This document shows, piece by piece, positions 1 through 11,880 of a DNA stretch of 64,000 bases. The stretch is from positions 1,674,001 to 1,738,000 of the forward strand of contig CADCXA010000029.1 of the NCBI GenBank assembly GCA_902806565.1, written 5' to 3'. The stretch is from Hypoxylon rubiginosum. Lineage: Eukaryota; Ascomycota; Sordariomycetes; Xylariales; Hypoxylaceae. The number at the start of each line of letters is the position of its first letter. Position 1 is the stretch's first letter. The notes under the pieces were generated by a model. The model searched no databases and had not been told where the DNA came from. It saw only the letters and a program-made list of their open reading frames with translations. Position numbers and translations under genes: made by a program.

Positions 1-876
1 TGGCATGCATATGGGACGGACAGTTGGTTTCAATGGCCAGAAGAGGAAGGCAGTCGATAGAGGCTCATCTATCGCGAAGAAAGAACCGGCATATAGTGAA
101 TAGAGACCAATATATAAGGTGATAGTATAATGTAATAGTATAATATTTTGACTACATATGTAGTTGCTAGCTGGCCGGCCACGCAATGTAAGAACCTCTA
201 TCTACACTTTGGTATTTGGGTAGTTGTTAGTAAAACCTAAAGTTATAGCTTATTACATGCTGTTATCCTCCTTACCTTCTACATTTTAGCTTACCTACCT
301 AAGGTACATGTTTAGTAGGTATAATAGGTCTGTAAATAGTTTCTTACCACTATATGTTAACGACCTTAACTTTCTGGCTTTAGCCTTATTATAACTAACT
401 ACATGCAGGTAAATAGAGGTTTAGGTAGATGCCTAAATAGATAGATATGTTAGCCCTAATAAGGGCTGAGATAAATCAAAGGGGTGCTAGATAGAAGATT
501 GATATAAAATTTTGATATCTTGTTCCTGATGACTTTGTATCACGAATTATAAGCTTCTTTTAGTTGTAGAGTGATTTTTTATCTTGTTTGGAGCAAACCG
601 TTAATTTTAAGATAAACTATGATCGCGATAGGTGCCAGTGAAAAATGTCACCTTAGAAGTTAAGCTTGTTTCTCTCCGCCATTTCAACTCCTGCCCTGCG
701 AGACCTACTTACTGAAAATTGTCACCAATTAAGAGATATCCGCGACCGTTACAAGCTTAGTATTACATTTCTAGGTTATAAAGTCCTATTTTAAGATAGA
801 GGATCTGCTAAGTAGGTAGGTAGGTAAGTAAGCAGGAGCTCAGCTTACGTAACACGATTTTCTCGTGACAGAAACT

Positions 877-888
877 ACCTAGGTACCT
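877..888. repeat. ACCTAGGTACCT intergenic motif, copy 1
   Basis: Exact 12-mer made of the overlapping palindromes CCTAGG and GGTACC. It recurs exactly at 9882-9893, 20252-20263 and 21645-21656, and in part near 29746 and 40709. All copies lie outside coding exons. Confidence 0.7.
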
Positions 889-986
889 TCTTAAGACTTA
901 TCTACATTGTCAAAATTCCTTCAAGTCTGAGCACAATAAGAGCCAAGTAGTGTTAAGACCTTAACCCTTACCGCCTAAGTAGGGAC

Positions 987-1245
987 ACGGACCTGCGAGT
1001 TACCCTTAGGACCTGGATAGGAGTCACGGGATCCCTCTGGCCCGAATAGGGGGCTAAGGGGCCTGGGTAGTGGTTACGGGCTTGTTGGTATTGAGGAAGA
1101 GATGAGCTTGGTAGTCAGACCTCTTGGCGTATAGGTCCCTTTGTCCTGACCTCCTATCTATACATGGGACTTTGTAACCAACTAGGTTTATAGCTTTTCG
1201 TGTAACAACATAGTTGTTTCCCTTTCGCATGCTTGGCTTCGTGAG
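987..1245 (+). repeat. Dispersed degenerate repeat, copy 1
   Basis: This stretch aligns with 23955-24163 in the same orientation over roughly 200 bp, with shared blocks such as TAGCTTTTCGTG, TAGTTGTTTCC and TTTATCCTGACCTC/TTTGTCCTGACCTC. Copy 1 carries an extra internal piece: the block at 1011-1030 is repeated in diverged form at 1061-1080, 50 bp further on, whereas copy 2 has it once. Neither copy encodes protein. Likely an old non-autonomous element or a solo LTR remnant; termini and target-site duplications could not be settled by eye. Confidence 0.75.
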
Positions 1246-2283
1246 AGGCAGCTCATGACAGCACTGTATCTATTTAATCTGGAATTATATTAGGGGAGTA
1301 TAGCCTCATGCGATTTTATTGTCAGGCTCCCATGCGTGCATGTAGCACGTACTTGGATGCGATTGAATTAATGTGGTAGTTTGATAAATACTAATAGCAA
1401 GTCTTTGAAGACCATTAGGGATCATTTTCCTTTTATAGACGATGCCTCTTCATCTTATCTAGAATCATCTGGGGGGGGTTTTTTACCAGCATCAAAGAAC
1501 AGCTACAGTTATAGGATTGCTGGCATCTAGAAGAGGAGTAGTGGACTGACAGTGGAAACTAAGAAGGGCCTAAATAAGATTTGATAATAAATTGCATTCA
1601 AGGTGTCATGATCTGATATCTTCACGTGGCGCATTTGGGTGTTGAGAGAACAAATAATAGAAACGATCAATCCAATCACCGCGATGACTCGCATCCAAAA
1701 GAGGAAGTCGGGTGTTCTAGACGCTGCGCCACGGGGTAATTATAGGATGAAATTTGCGAAGCTCACGAAACATGAAATCGCCAATCCAGGAGCTAGGTAC
1801 TGCAAGGCTCGTCACTTCCTCGGGTCCTAACAACGTTTTTATATCTGCCTGTTCCCGCAGGTAATAACATGTCATGTGGACTGAGTTGAGCTAATGTTGT
1901 TGCCTGTTTCATTTCGACTTACTACGCCGTCAGGGGGAATCGTGCGCCAAATATAGCGCACCTGCAGCGGGCTGGAGGAATCCTTCAGGGCTTCGAACTG
2001 TATGAGGATTGCTGAAACGAAGATTATAGAGGATCTGTGTCATTTCGACCAAATAAACACTCGTATCGCGAAACATATCACCCCAAGTGGCACAGCTGCG
2101 CTCAGTGTAAGAAGAGGAGGGCGTTTTATTTATGACCGGGTTCGCCCCTCAATATCATGACAGCAGGACTAGCTGAGGCATGGCACCGACCAAACTGCGA
2201 GTCAATAAAAACGCATATAACTTCTAATATCCATTCTACGATTAATTTTTAGTTCTGCGGATCATTTTGATATCGATAGTTCA

Positions 2284-3360
2284 ATGCGTTCGTCTACTCC
2301 GCGTCTCTGGGTTGTGGCTCTGCTCGCGGCCCCGTTCGTGCAGTACGGAGTACTAGGGCAATCGGCCACGATCACCAGTCCACCTTCTCCTACAATTACG
2401 GCAGACCCGTTCCGGGGATATGCTGTCGCAGAAACCACAAGTAAGTCTACCCTTCGATAATCAGAACGATGCACTTGCATGTGCGACGGCGTAGGTGCGC
2501 AGGGCTAACAGAGACGTTAGCTATACCCATATACTGCCCCAGTGGCGAAATATTCACCACGTCCGCTGGCTTCGCGGCGTGCTGCGCTTCGACTTCTACG
2601 CAATGTGCTTTTGCTACGGCCTGTAAGGACAACGCGATCGTGTTCAAAGACGGCGCAACTTCCAACTGGTAAGTAGCCCCTGAATCTCGAGTTGGTACAT
2701 CTTGACCAAGGGCTGATTCCATGAAGCGGCCCACTACGATGCCAATCATTAAAAATATTTCCGACATTCCCGGCGGACGGTTCGGCACTCATAGAACCGG
2801 TCTGCGCCGGCGCCGGGGAAGTCTCGACATTATTCCGCGCCATGCCGTTGACGTCAAAACTGGTCTTACCCCTCACAGCTGTCGGCAGCACCGCAGCGAT
2901 AGCAGCAGAAGCAGCAGCAACAGCTACCAGTTCCGGTACCACTCCGGCTCCCACGGCACCGGCAACGGCCGTTGCAGGTAGCGATGCGTCTAACGCATCC
3001 TCGTCGCCAAATTTCATCATCGCCATCGTAGGCGCCATTCTCGGGACTATGATCTTCGTGGCGTTGGTACTTCTCGCCCTTATGTATGGACGGAAGCGCG
3101 GAAACACAAAGGACAGCACGGAGATCAAAAGTCAGCTGCCGTGGAAACCGTCGCCGGACGCACTCGCGTCGCGGCAGAGCTCCTCCGAGATGGAAATGAA
3201 ACCAAGATCCGCCAGCCCGTATAACCCGGGAGTGCCACCGAGGCCACCACCGCCGCCTCGTCAGCATATCGGAATGCTTCCTATTCCTCGTAGTAAGTTT
3301 GAGGACCGTACGGACTGGAGATCGCCAGTGATATCGAGGCCGTTGGCTCCATATACATAG
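2284..3360 (+). CDS. Cys-rich single-pass membrane protein (Mid2/WSC-like architecture)
   Basis: Function unknown; the layout suggests a cell-surface or wall-sensing protein. Three exons were rebuilt: 2284-2440, 2521-2668 and 2727-3360, with GTAAGT donors at both introns and phases that match, giving 312 residues. Visible in order: an N-terminal signal peptide (about 24 residues, ending VLGQS), an ectodomain with paired cysteines (FAACCAS, QCAFATAC, then further Cys to EPVC), an Ala/Ser/Thr/Pro-rich linker that may be O-glycosylated, one transmembrane helix of about 24 residues (IIAIVGAILGTM...) followed by the basic stop-transfer GRKRG, and a cytoplasmic Pro-rich tail with RPPPPPR. The arrangement resembles fungal Mid2/WSC-type sensors, but no named subfamily was recognised. 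Confidence 0.8.
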
Positions 3361-3734
3361 GTCGCGCTGATGGCGGCCAAGAAAACCTTGCTTTATACTC
3401 AAGACATATAATCTGTTTTCAAAGTTTAATAAATACCTAGTGACACCTAGCCCTTGTTTTGGCATCACCGTGTTCTTTTGATATTGGAGAAGCCAAAATA
3501 TTGTATTAATCTGCATAGTCCCAACCGTAGTCAATGTGCTTTGACGATAGCGAAGGCGCCGCGCGTCCTTTGAATGGGGCAGGGAATCTAGATATCAATG
3601 AAATTCATATACACATGCTTGATAGTGTTCTCCTACACGGTATTGACTTGCTAACTGAATAGCCAATTAAACCATTTGGTAAAGGCATTCCTATAACTGT
3701 CAGTTCTGATATCTTGAATGGGATGTCGGGGGGC
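3361..3734. other. Short convergent intergenic region
   Basis: It separates the 3' ends of the membrane-protein gene and the minus-strand permease. No gene or clear terminator signature is visible beyond A/T-rich stretches such as AATAAATA near 3429. Confidence 0.6.
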
Positions 3735-5429
3735 TTACCTCGGAGGTGCTGGTACGAACTTATTCGTGTAATCCTCGACCGCCGCTACGTCTCTGAGTAA
3801 ATCCACGTCTTGAGGTCTATGGAATTTAGTCTTGTGAATCAGCTTCCAGCAAATGAAAAGGATCGGGCAGATCCCAATCATCGTGTAACTAGTAGAGTCG
3901 TCAGCCGTATAGCCTATTGAGTATCTAGGATACCAAACTTACGAGAAGAGAAAAGTCGGGATGTTCCATTTGCCCGGCAGGAAAACAGTGTAGCCTCCTA
4001 CGAAGGTCATGACGAAAGTAGCGAACAGGCCATAGTAAGCTGCGTACGGTTGTAGCAGACCCTTGTAAGGCAACGCGTCGCGACTGATACCCTGCGCCTT
4101 CAGAGCACGATGGAAGCAGATGTACGTAACGCACATGACGCTGAAATTAATCAGTTGCGATGCCGTCACCAGGCTAACAAACCAGCTCAACACGATGGCA
4201 GCGTTGGAGCTCACTTGGAGGAATGCCAGCAACGCAATCAGCAAGACAAAGAGGACGCAGTAGATAGGGACCCCTTTTCTAGTGCACCTGGTTAGGAACC
4301 TGGGTGCTTTTCCTTCGAGAGCGAGACCGTAGAGTGATCGAGACGCGCAGTACACGTAACTATTTCCGGCTGAGAAAGCAGCAGTCAAGACCATGGCGTT
4401 AACTATATCCGGTAAAACCGGTATCATTAGTCGATTCATTGCGACGACGTAGGGCGAGGCCGCGGCGCCGGGCGAGGAATTGGCGAAGGCCGCGGTCAGT
4501 TCAGCGTCGTTGTACGGAACTAGAATCCCCACGCAGAGAGATCCAAGCATGAAAAACGTGGTTAGACGGTAGAACACGGCGTTGAAGGCTCTAGGCATAA
4601 CCACACGGGGGTTCTCAGCCTCGCCGGCTGCCATCGAAACGTAGTCTGGCCCAGCAATGGTGAAAGATGCCTGGATCAAGCACTGCATGAAACCCATAAA
4701 ACGGCCGAGGGAGCCAGTCGTGTAGTACTCGGCGAATGACCCAGGCTCGTACCAGTATCGAAAGCCAAATCGATCGTGTTGTGGGTTCCCTCCCACCATC
4801 ACGATGAAGGTGAACACGATCAACCCAACGATAAGTAGGACCTTACCGAGAGCAGCCCAAAACTCCGTTTCACCGTACCACTCGACAGCCAAGACATTGA
4901 TTAGCGCGTAGAGTACGAGAACAATTGCTATGATGGCACCGGCTGGTACGATGTCGCTCCAGTAGTGAATTACGACGTTGCACGCTGTGACCTCGAACGG
5001 TACGAGTGCCGCCTCGAAAATGAAGAAGTTCCAACCAGCAGCAAAGCCGAAAGCCTCATCTACGTAGCGACCAGCAAAACGAATGAAAGGCGACGAGATG
5101 GGTAGGTATGTCACCATCTCAGCCATACACATCGTCACAGAAAGAATGACGGAACACCAGAGCGTGAAGGCAATAAAGAGGCTTCCCGGTCCGCCGTCAA
5201 GGAGAGATCTACCGATCTGGACGTAAAGTGCGGTACCTATCGTGCCTCCGATTCCTATCAATTGAATATGGCGCGGCTTCAGCTTGCGATGCGTGCCATC
5301 TCCTTCAAGAACTGTCGTGAAGGACTCCGCTCGGCTATCCCGTCGGCCGAGGGCAAGTTTCTCCGCGTCTGAGGCATCGTTTCTACTTCCGTAGGGGGGA
5401 GGAGGTGCGCTAGCCGGCGGAGAGGCCAT
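3735..5429 (-). CDS. Amino acid permease (APC superfamily, fungal YAT type)
   Basis: Plasma-membrane proton-coupled amino acid or amine uptake is the expected role. Two exons, 5429-3943 and 3888-3735, flank a 54-bp intron (GTAAGT donor, CTAG acceptor) and give 546 residues, usual for the family. The start chosen is the ATG at 5429 (MASPPAS). The frame stays open upstream to 5816, but that extension is not transporter-like and is taken as leader. The permease core begins with the substrate-binding loop IGIGGTIGTALY on TM1, preceded by LKPRHIQL, and continues through about twelve hydrophobic segments. The last exon supplies TM12 and the tail with FHRPQDVDL, typical of this family. Sequence resembles the Agp2/Dip5-like branch; substrate cannot be assigned. 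Confidence 0.9.
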
Positions 5430-8252
5430 GGCTGATTTCTTCCGGGAGACAAGCGTAAACGTTATCTTATGTACCGGAAAACTAGGTAGTCGGTTGGGTG
5501 GTGAGAGTGCTAAGACAGCTGAAGATTCCTCCGAGGAAAAGGGAAAGGAATTTGGCGGCGAATTCCAGAATCCATTCGTAGTGATGGCGGAAGAGGCTTT
5601 CTTGCGGTACCAAGTTTTAAACTCCAAGGCAGGCTGTGTTCTGTGTGTGATGGGACGGACGGGGTCAGCAAACCAGCAACCAGTCAGAATGGCAGAGACA
5701 GAAGATAATGCAACGCCCAGACGCCACCAAGCGAAGATAGGTACACAGGAAGGATCCTCGTTGCGCGGCCCTTGAGTAGGACCTGGTAGGAACGCGGGAG
5801 AGATAACATGCGCCAAGCCAATTCCAGCGCCTTGGTACTAGGCCCTACCCAGGAGACCGTGTAACCAATTGCAACGTCGGGCGCTGACAGGGGGTCGTTG
5901 GAGCTCTAGTCATCTACCCGTTGGAGCTACCCGTTGGAGCTCTAGCCGACGTTGGCATGTGGTTGTGTGGCGGGCAGGGTGAGCTAGTGTGTCATAGGTG
6001 AATCGAATCTTCTGCAAGTGCAAAGTATAGCTTAGCTTAGCTTAGCCACTGTGTTCTCCCCCTTTAAACCCTTTTCCCACGTCCTCGTTATGAATTTGAT
6101 CTCGTGAATGATGAGTTGGTATTGATGCATGGCAAAACCCGAGGTGAGGCCGCGGCTCACGCACATCAGCACGCACATCAGCACCAACATCAACCGAATC
6201 CAGCTTCCGAAGAAGCGTTGAGCTAACTCCGAAACCCACATTGGACTGATAATTCTATCCATTGCCAGGTTGCTGATTCTCAATCCAGTAGTCGTGAATT
6301 TCTGGTTCCCCCCACGGCAATAGCGCCGCTTAGCTCTAACGACTTATCATTGTTAGCCCCTGTGTATGTCGCATCTATCTATTCACCAACACGTAATGTC
6401 AGGGAGGGAGGGGATGAAGTGGATAGCTTACTCGTTATTCTTGTTTCCATCATATATTACAAAACGATGTTACGTACGTAGACAACGCAATACACACCGG
6501 CAACTTCCATCCGATACATCGCCTTTCGGTGTCCCATTGTGGAAGAGTCTGGTCAGCAGTACGGAGGACAAGACACTGACAGCAAGGTCCGTGAGTCGAG
6601 CCCTGTTTATTTGTTAGATCAACGCACTGCTTAACGTATTGAATGGTACTGTACGAACCCTGCGTCTGTGGCCAACATCCACCATTCTCAACACCAAGTT
6701 ATCGGCCGGGTTTTTAGGATGTGTGGTGTGTGGTAGCGATATAGACTGAGGCAAATAAAGCAAGCTAGCCATCTATCTCACTCTCGCGGTGTTACAATAT
6801 CAAGATAATCAGTCGTGTGTCGGGGCACAGTCGTTCCTAGAAAACCCAGTTGAGCCGCAAACTGTTCAGGGTAGGTAATGAAGCCAATTGTCCTGTCACT
6901 CTAATAGGTGGCCATGAGCTGCTTTTATAATCGAGTAGGACGTTCGCCATTCTAGCGGCTTTCGTCTATGCAGCTAGGACAAACAACGGACTGATGCAAG
7001 GGATCACCCACTGAGCTTCGTATAGATTGCAAGATTCGACACGAACGATGATTGCTTAAACTATCAGCCGCAAACACCGTCCCCCAGGAACAAGCGAATG
7101 GGGTCCGGTTCCGTAAAGAGGTAGCGTTGGTAGCGAGAACACGCCAAGGTTGGCATCGTGCACCTATGGTGTGCTGCCGGCAGGCGTGTTAGCGCGCGAT
7201 TCATGCCAGTAATTCGGGAGCGGGCCCTGTGATCACACCGCCGGAACGGCCACAGGCTGCCGGTGTCCTCTCTATGCCCACTTCCACGGCCTCCACCGCT
7301 GTCGCGGTATTATCCAGCCATACCGTATGACAAGATTGACTGAAACATTGTAATCCGTAAATCTAGATTGTGAGCCGTACTCTCCAGCAGGAACCCGGTG
7401 TCGATGTTTTTGGTCCAGACATCGTCCAACTCGCCCCCGCATTCAACCCCTCATCAAAATATGATAACTGATATCTCCTTTTCTAGATACATTTTCATGA
7501 GCTAGGTAAATTCGGTCATAATGGGAGGCTAGGTTCAAATTAAAATCGATGTTAAAGAAATACGTAGTACGTGATGAGGTATACTAACTTCAAATATTAT
7601 TAGAGATTTTCTTCGAGTTTGTATCGAAGTCTCTTGCTTACACAAGTCGATAAGGCGATGTCAAGAAGTTGGCTTCTATACGATAGAGCACTCGCTTAAT
7701 GGATACATTCACTACGTTCTAGTCGACAGCTAACTGAGAAGTCCGAGTCAAAACCTCAATAACAAAGAGTAACCTGTCAATAGAATCAAGTCTTTTAACA
7801 TTGAATGTTTTAGCTCACCTAGCACTGTATGAAGAAAGAAGGCTGATTCTCTCCACATTAGATTGAGCCTGTTAGTGGAGCTGGGTAGCACAAATATCCC
7901 TTGCGTTCCTACGCCGCTCAGCCGCCCAGCCGCCCCGACGACATCCAGACTCGGCCCTGACAGCGGGATGCTATTCGGTAAAAATGTATCAAAGCAAGAG
8001 CTCTAATAATGACGTTGAACAGTACATTATATAGTATTGTGATTATTTTATCAACATTTAACCTATTACTGACTTCATCTGCTCGACTGAAGGCTGATTC
8101 CGATATGATTTCTTTTTAGACAGTCTGACCAAGCCCTCCAGCATCCAGCTCGAAAAGGAGTTCGGGCTTAAACTCCTCGGTAATCCTGAATATGAGGTAG
8201 GTAGGCTTCTCGAGCCAGAGTATTAAAATAGGATGAACCTCTTTAGGAGTAA
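5430..8252. other. Long intergenic region with small tandem repeats
   Basis: No supported gene in 2.8 kb. Three local repeats are visible: GTTGGAGCT occurs three times in 5896-5946, a CTTAG-type 5-bp unit is repeated at 6029-6046, and ATCAGCACGCAC-like units occur at 6158-6192. The part from about 7480 to 8100 is A/T-richer. The first few hundred bases upstream of 5429 presumably contain the permease promoter and leader. Confidence 0.55.
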
Positions 8253-9823
8253 TCAGTCGTTCGCCACAGATGATGAGAATACAGGCTCTAGTCGGTCAAC
8301 TAGAACCTCGGCAGCAGCCGTGCTAACCGCCTCCGCAAAATCTACAGAGTAAAACAAGATCCCTAGCTCTTGGCTAGTAAACCAACTTGCACGATCCATC
8401 TGCGATGTTGCGAATTAGCATACGCATGCATTAATTCCCAGGATTTACTTACATTTCCAGATCCAAGAATAGTGTATTGACGGTCGACGATTGTGAGCTT
8501 GATATGAGACTTTTGCGGCTCTTCTACTATGCTCTCGGGCCCATTTCCGGGCCTCGAGTGAAAATAGGAGATTGTCAGCGATCCTATCTGAGGTTGTTGT
8601 GCTTCGATATCTAGCTCGGGTTCCAAATCATCGTGGCTACGGATCTGCCTAAACTGAGCGTGCTTGGCTTGAAGCTTTCGATACCTTCGGATCAGCGACC
8701 AGAGACATATGGAAGTCGTAGTTCCAGCTGTAACGATTTGCTCCAGAAACATAAGCGCCTTACTGGTCACTATGACCACGGCGATACCGCGCTCCAGGGC
8801 CTTAAGAACGCCATTAATCACCGGCGTTGATGTAATATTAGGAGTCTGTATATATATAGAATGCCTAGCCATGTCCATGAGACATGATATAGAGCAATTG
8901 AGGGGTGTCGGCGGCGGCGTGGAATAGCGACGCCATGGAATTATGTTATATCTAGGGTTGCAGTGATGAGAAGATGGTAGCAGGATCGTCGGGGTCACAG
9001 CTTCCGGTAAGCTCAGAAAACGACCAGCAAAACTTGGAATCGGCATCAGCGCGATTCTTCCTAGGCCTGGAGGTCTAGCAGATCCAAGGTCCAGCCCGAC
9101 TCGGGGCGGAAGCTGGCTCTCGAGCCGCGGATCCCAGACATGCTGATGAAATTGGATCAAACTGGCCACGGCATCTCCGGAGATTTCGACACAGCCTTCT
9201 AACCACGCTTCCCAACTCACGTTGCAGCTGGGAAACCAAGCTCTCCGGCGATCAATGACCACGTATTTTGAGTGCAGCACGCTAAAGGGTAAGAAGAATA
9301 GCGACTTGACACGTAAGTCAATGAGACCTGACTCTAAAACCTCGGGGCTCGGTAATCCCAGCTGCGATGCCCATGCCGATGGTGGATATACATAGCCATT
9401 TCTCGACCGTGTGTGAAAGAGCTTCTGGAAAAGAGATCTGGACGAGAAGCAGATACGGACTCTCAGGGGTGACAGACCATGCGCGTCTGAGCCAGATTCG
9501 CGAGTCCTAAGGATGCGCTCGCGACGGTCCTCGGCGAGCTTTTCTAGCGCGTCCTTCAACGCGGATCTCGTGGACGACGAGGCCCAAAAGCAGGTGACAA
9601 GGATGATTTCATGTTCTGCTTGAAGTATAGCGGGAAGCAGGGAGTTGGTATAGATGGATGCGCCAGTACCGAGCTCAAAGGAGTGTATAAGCGACGTGCC
9701 TACCAAGACCCCTAGGTCAGAAACGTGATAGTCGGGAAACTCGTCGCGTACGGGGGACCTTCGCTCAAGGATAGAGGCTTTCCAAGCTTCTTTGAAGTGA
9801 TCGAATTGAGACGTAGAAGTCAT
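8253..9823 (-). CDS. Phospholipase D-like protein with two HKD motifs
   Basis: Predicted phosphodiesterase or phosphatidyltransferase of the PLD superfamily. Exons 9823-8453 and 8399-8253 are joined across a 53-bp intron (GTAAGT donor, GCTAAT branch, CAG acceptor), giving 505 residues. The intron matters: it splits the second catalytic motif between GSGN and MDRASW, and reading through it would truncate the protein. Motif 1 is HSKYVVID (His184, Lys186, Asp191) followed by an Asn-containing segment SCNVSW. Motif 2 is HIKLTIVD (His440, Lys442, Asp447) followed by GSGN. Both active halves are therefore present. No signal peptide is evident. Substrate is unknown; fungal proteins of this layout are usually annotated only as PLD-like. 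Confidence 0.85.
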
Positions 9824-10290
9824 ACCTCCCCGTATGCGAATTGTAATATGGCATGAGAAATCGGTGGTAGAATTGAAGCCTACCTAGGTACCTGGGGACC
9901 TACCAGCCCACTGTTCGAGATGATTGAAATTGATGATAGGTTGAAATTTGGAGGTTGGCTTTTATTATGTCAGTATGTTAGGTAGGTCCTGAGGGTGGGG
10001 CGTGCAGGGGCGTGCAGGGCGTGGGGGTCGTCATTGTCCCTGAGGGGAGGCCTAGCACGATATCCTTAGCCCTGAAGACCGCTATGAATTCTTATTTCAG
10101 CTACCGGTAATCAATAATCAAAACACTTGCATCTCCTCATCTCTATCTTTTCAACTCAACAACAAACCCTCCCGCAATTAATTCAATCTTGATCTGAATT
10201 CTGTTCAAGCAGTTCCATTCGTCTTAGCTCTTTCATGTGGTATCTCCATACTTATATACACGACTATCTTCCATCCGAAACACGCCCAGC
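9824..10290. other. Intergenic region between two minus-strand genes
   Basis: It holds the presumed PLD-like promoter and the 3' flank of the flavin oxidase. A direct GGGGCGTGCAGGG-type repeat occurs near 9997-10020, and one copy of the ACCTAGGTACCT motif lies at 9882-9893. No gene is seen. Confidence 0.55.
9882..9893. repeat. ACCTAGGTACCT intergenic motif, copy 2
   Basis: Exact copy of the 12-mer at 877-888, located just upstream of the PLD-like gene start. Confidence 0.7.
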
Positions 10291-11880
10291 CTACAGCAGT
10301 TCGGGTGATGTCTCTGGACTGACCGACACCGGGTAGTAAAATAGCTCGTTGGGGTCCAGCTCGGCTTTCAGCTTCTGCAGTCTGGGTAGATTCTTGCCCC
10401 AGTACATCTCCTGCGCCTTTGTGCGGTTCAGCTGAGTGTCCGGGTAGTTGAAGTACATGCCCCAGTCGGACGCCTTTAGCGCCGACGTCGTGGCTGACGC
10501 CCAGCCGTTGACGAAGTCGAAGCCCGTCTCCGGCGTATCAGTCGTCGAGATGTAGAACTGGAGTATGTACAGCTTGTCGCGGTGCGCGTACGACGTCAAA
10601 TCCGGGTCGGCTTTCCATACCGCCGAGTTCTTACCACCATGGAAATCCATCTGGATGTACCAGTGTGCTGTTTCCTGCTTGGCCACGTTGAACCAGTAGT
10701 CTGCAAAGTTCTTCGCCGCCGTACCATTCAGGCCCGTTAACTCTAGGCTCTTACCGTAGAATTGCTCTTGCTGCGACGAGGTTAGATGCGTCTTGCTAGG
10801 TCGCGCGCGGGAAAGCTAACTTACCACCTGGTTGTAGGGATACGTCTGGTTGAGCTTCACGGTAGCGAAGTGCTCCAAGCCCTTGATCCACGTCGTCGTC
10901 TGCGATGCCGCCAACGTGCCTCCAATCTTGCTAAGAAGGGGCTTGAGCGCGGCTTCAAGTTCGGTCTTGTTGCCCTGGTAGACACCTTCGAGCTGGGTGA
11001 ATTGGCGTGTGGCATAGAGACGCATGTTCAGCTCGGATGGCATGGTGTTGCGGACGTAATCCTCGATTCCCTCCAGCGCGGCGACTGTGGTGTTCTGCTT
11101 CAGTGGCACACTGGCCACAAACCATGTGACATTCGCCGGGGGTTCGAACGTGTCGAGCTCATAGCTCGTAACGATTCCAAAGTTCGAACCTGCGCCCAAC
11201 AAACCCCAATAGACCTCCTTGTTTTCCGTTGCCGAAGTGTGGATAAGAGATCCATTTGCCAATAGCACCTCCATCCCTTTCACCCAGTCCAATGCGAGAC
11301 CGCGTGAATGGGAGCTCATGCCAAACCCGCCGTGGAGGACATGACCCGATATTCCAACCCTAACCTGTTAGCTTTGACTCCTATTTACTTGTAGGTTTAA
11401 GCTGACTCACCCGGGGCAAGTCCCGTGAGATATAGCGCGGTTCCCTTGGGCAAATAGTTCTGCTGCTAGATGGCCCAATCTTGTTCCTGACTGCACAGTT
11501 GCGATGTTCGTCTCCGTGTCTAACTTGACAGAGTTCATACGGTCCAGCTCAATGATAAGATGGCCGTCCTCTCCGCCAAGACCCAGAGACGCATAGCTGT
11601 GCCCTCCACATTTCGCGGTAACCTTGTATCCGAGCTTTGAGCCGCATGCTACAGCACTCTGGATCTGCTCTACCGTGGTCGGAACAGCAATGGCTGCCGG
11701 CAGGAATTGCAACCTCTTATTGAAAGGCGTGATATCTCGGTTATAGTCGTCGGAACCGACTTCGTCCACTAATGTCGAACTACCTGACAGGCAATCCTCC
11801 AGAGCGGCGTGCTTGTTGAATGCTGCCCCCTGAGCTAGGCTGGCCAGGAGCCCGAGGCACAAGACAGCTGTCGAATACAT
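10291..11880 (-). CDS. Secreted FAD-linked oxidase, BBE family (carbohydrate-oxidase-like)
   Basis: Predicted extracellular flavoenzyme of the VAO/berberine-bridge-like family. Three exons (11880-11411, 11359-10825, 10770-10291), with introns of 51 and 54 bp, give 494 residues. The first intron interrupts the flavin motif exactly at CPG|VGISGH. Order: signal peptide (MYSTAVLC...AQGA), FAD-binding PP-loop region with CGGHSYAS (His94), GTCPGVGISGH (Cys155), substrate domain, and C-terminal BBE segment with NYPDTQL and YYPVSVSP. His94 and Cys155 match the pair that binds FAD bicovalently in glucooligosaccharide oxidases, with similar spacing, so sugar oxidation to a lactone is a reasonable inference. 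Other BBE members act on alkaloids or polyketides. Divergent to a lactonase-like gene at 13552. Confidence 0.88.

Larger units (their letters stand above)
1..2283. other. Gene-poor intergenic region at left edge
   Basis: No convincing gene is seen on either strand; the only open frame of note (1639-1830) starts with TTG, is 63 codons long and resembles nothing. The stretch is A/T-leaning with runs of TAGGTAGG type near 806-830, a short recurring palindromic motif at 877-888 and a dispersed repeat copy at 987-1245. The last few hundred bases presumably hold the promoter of the plus-strand membrane-protein gene that follows. Confidence 0.6.

Noticed and set aside
6032..6617. Short frames on both strands in the 5.4-8.2 kb intergenic region
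   Set aside because: Low-complexity tandem repeats explain much of the 6158-6192 part; none resembles a protein family.
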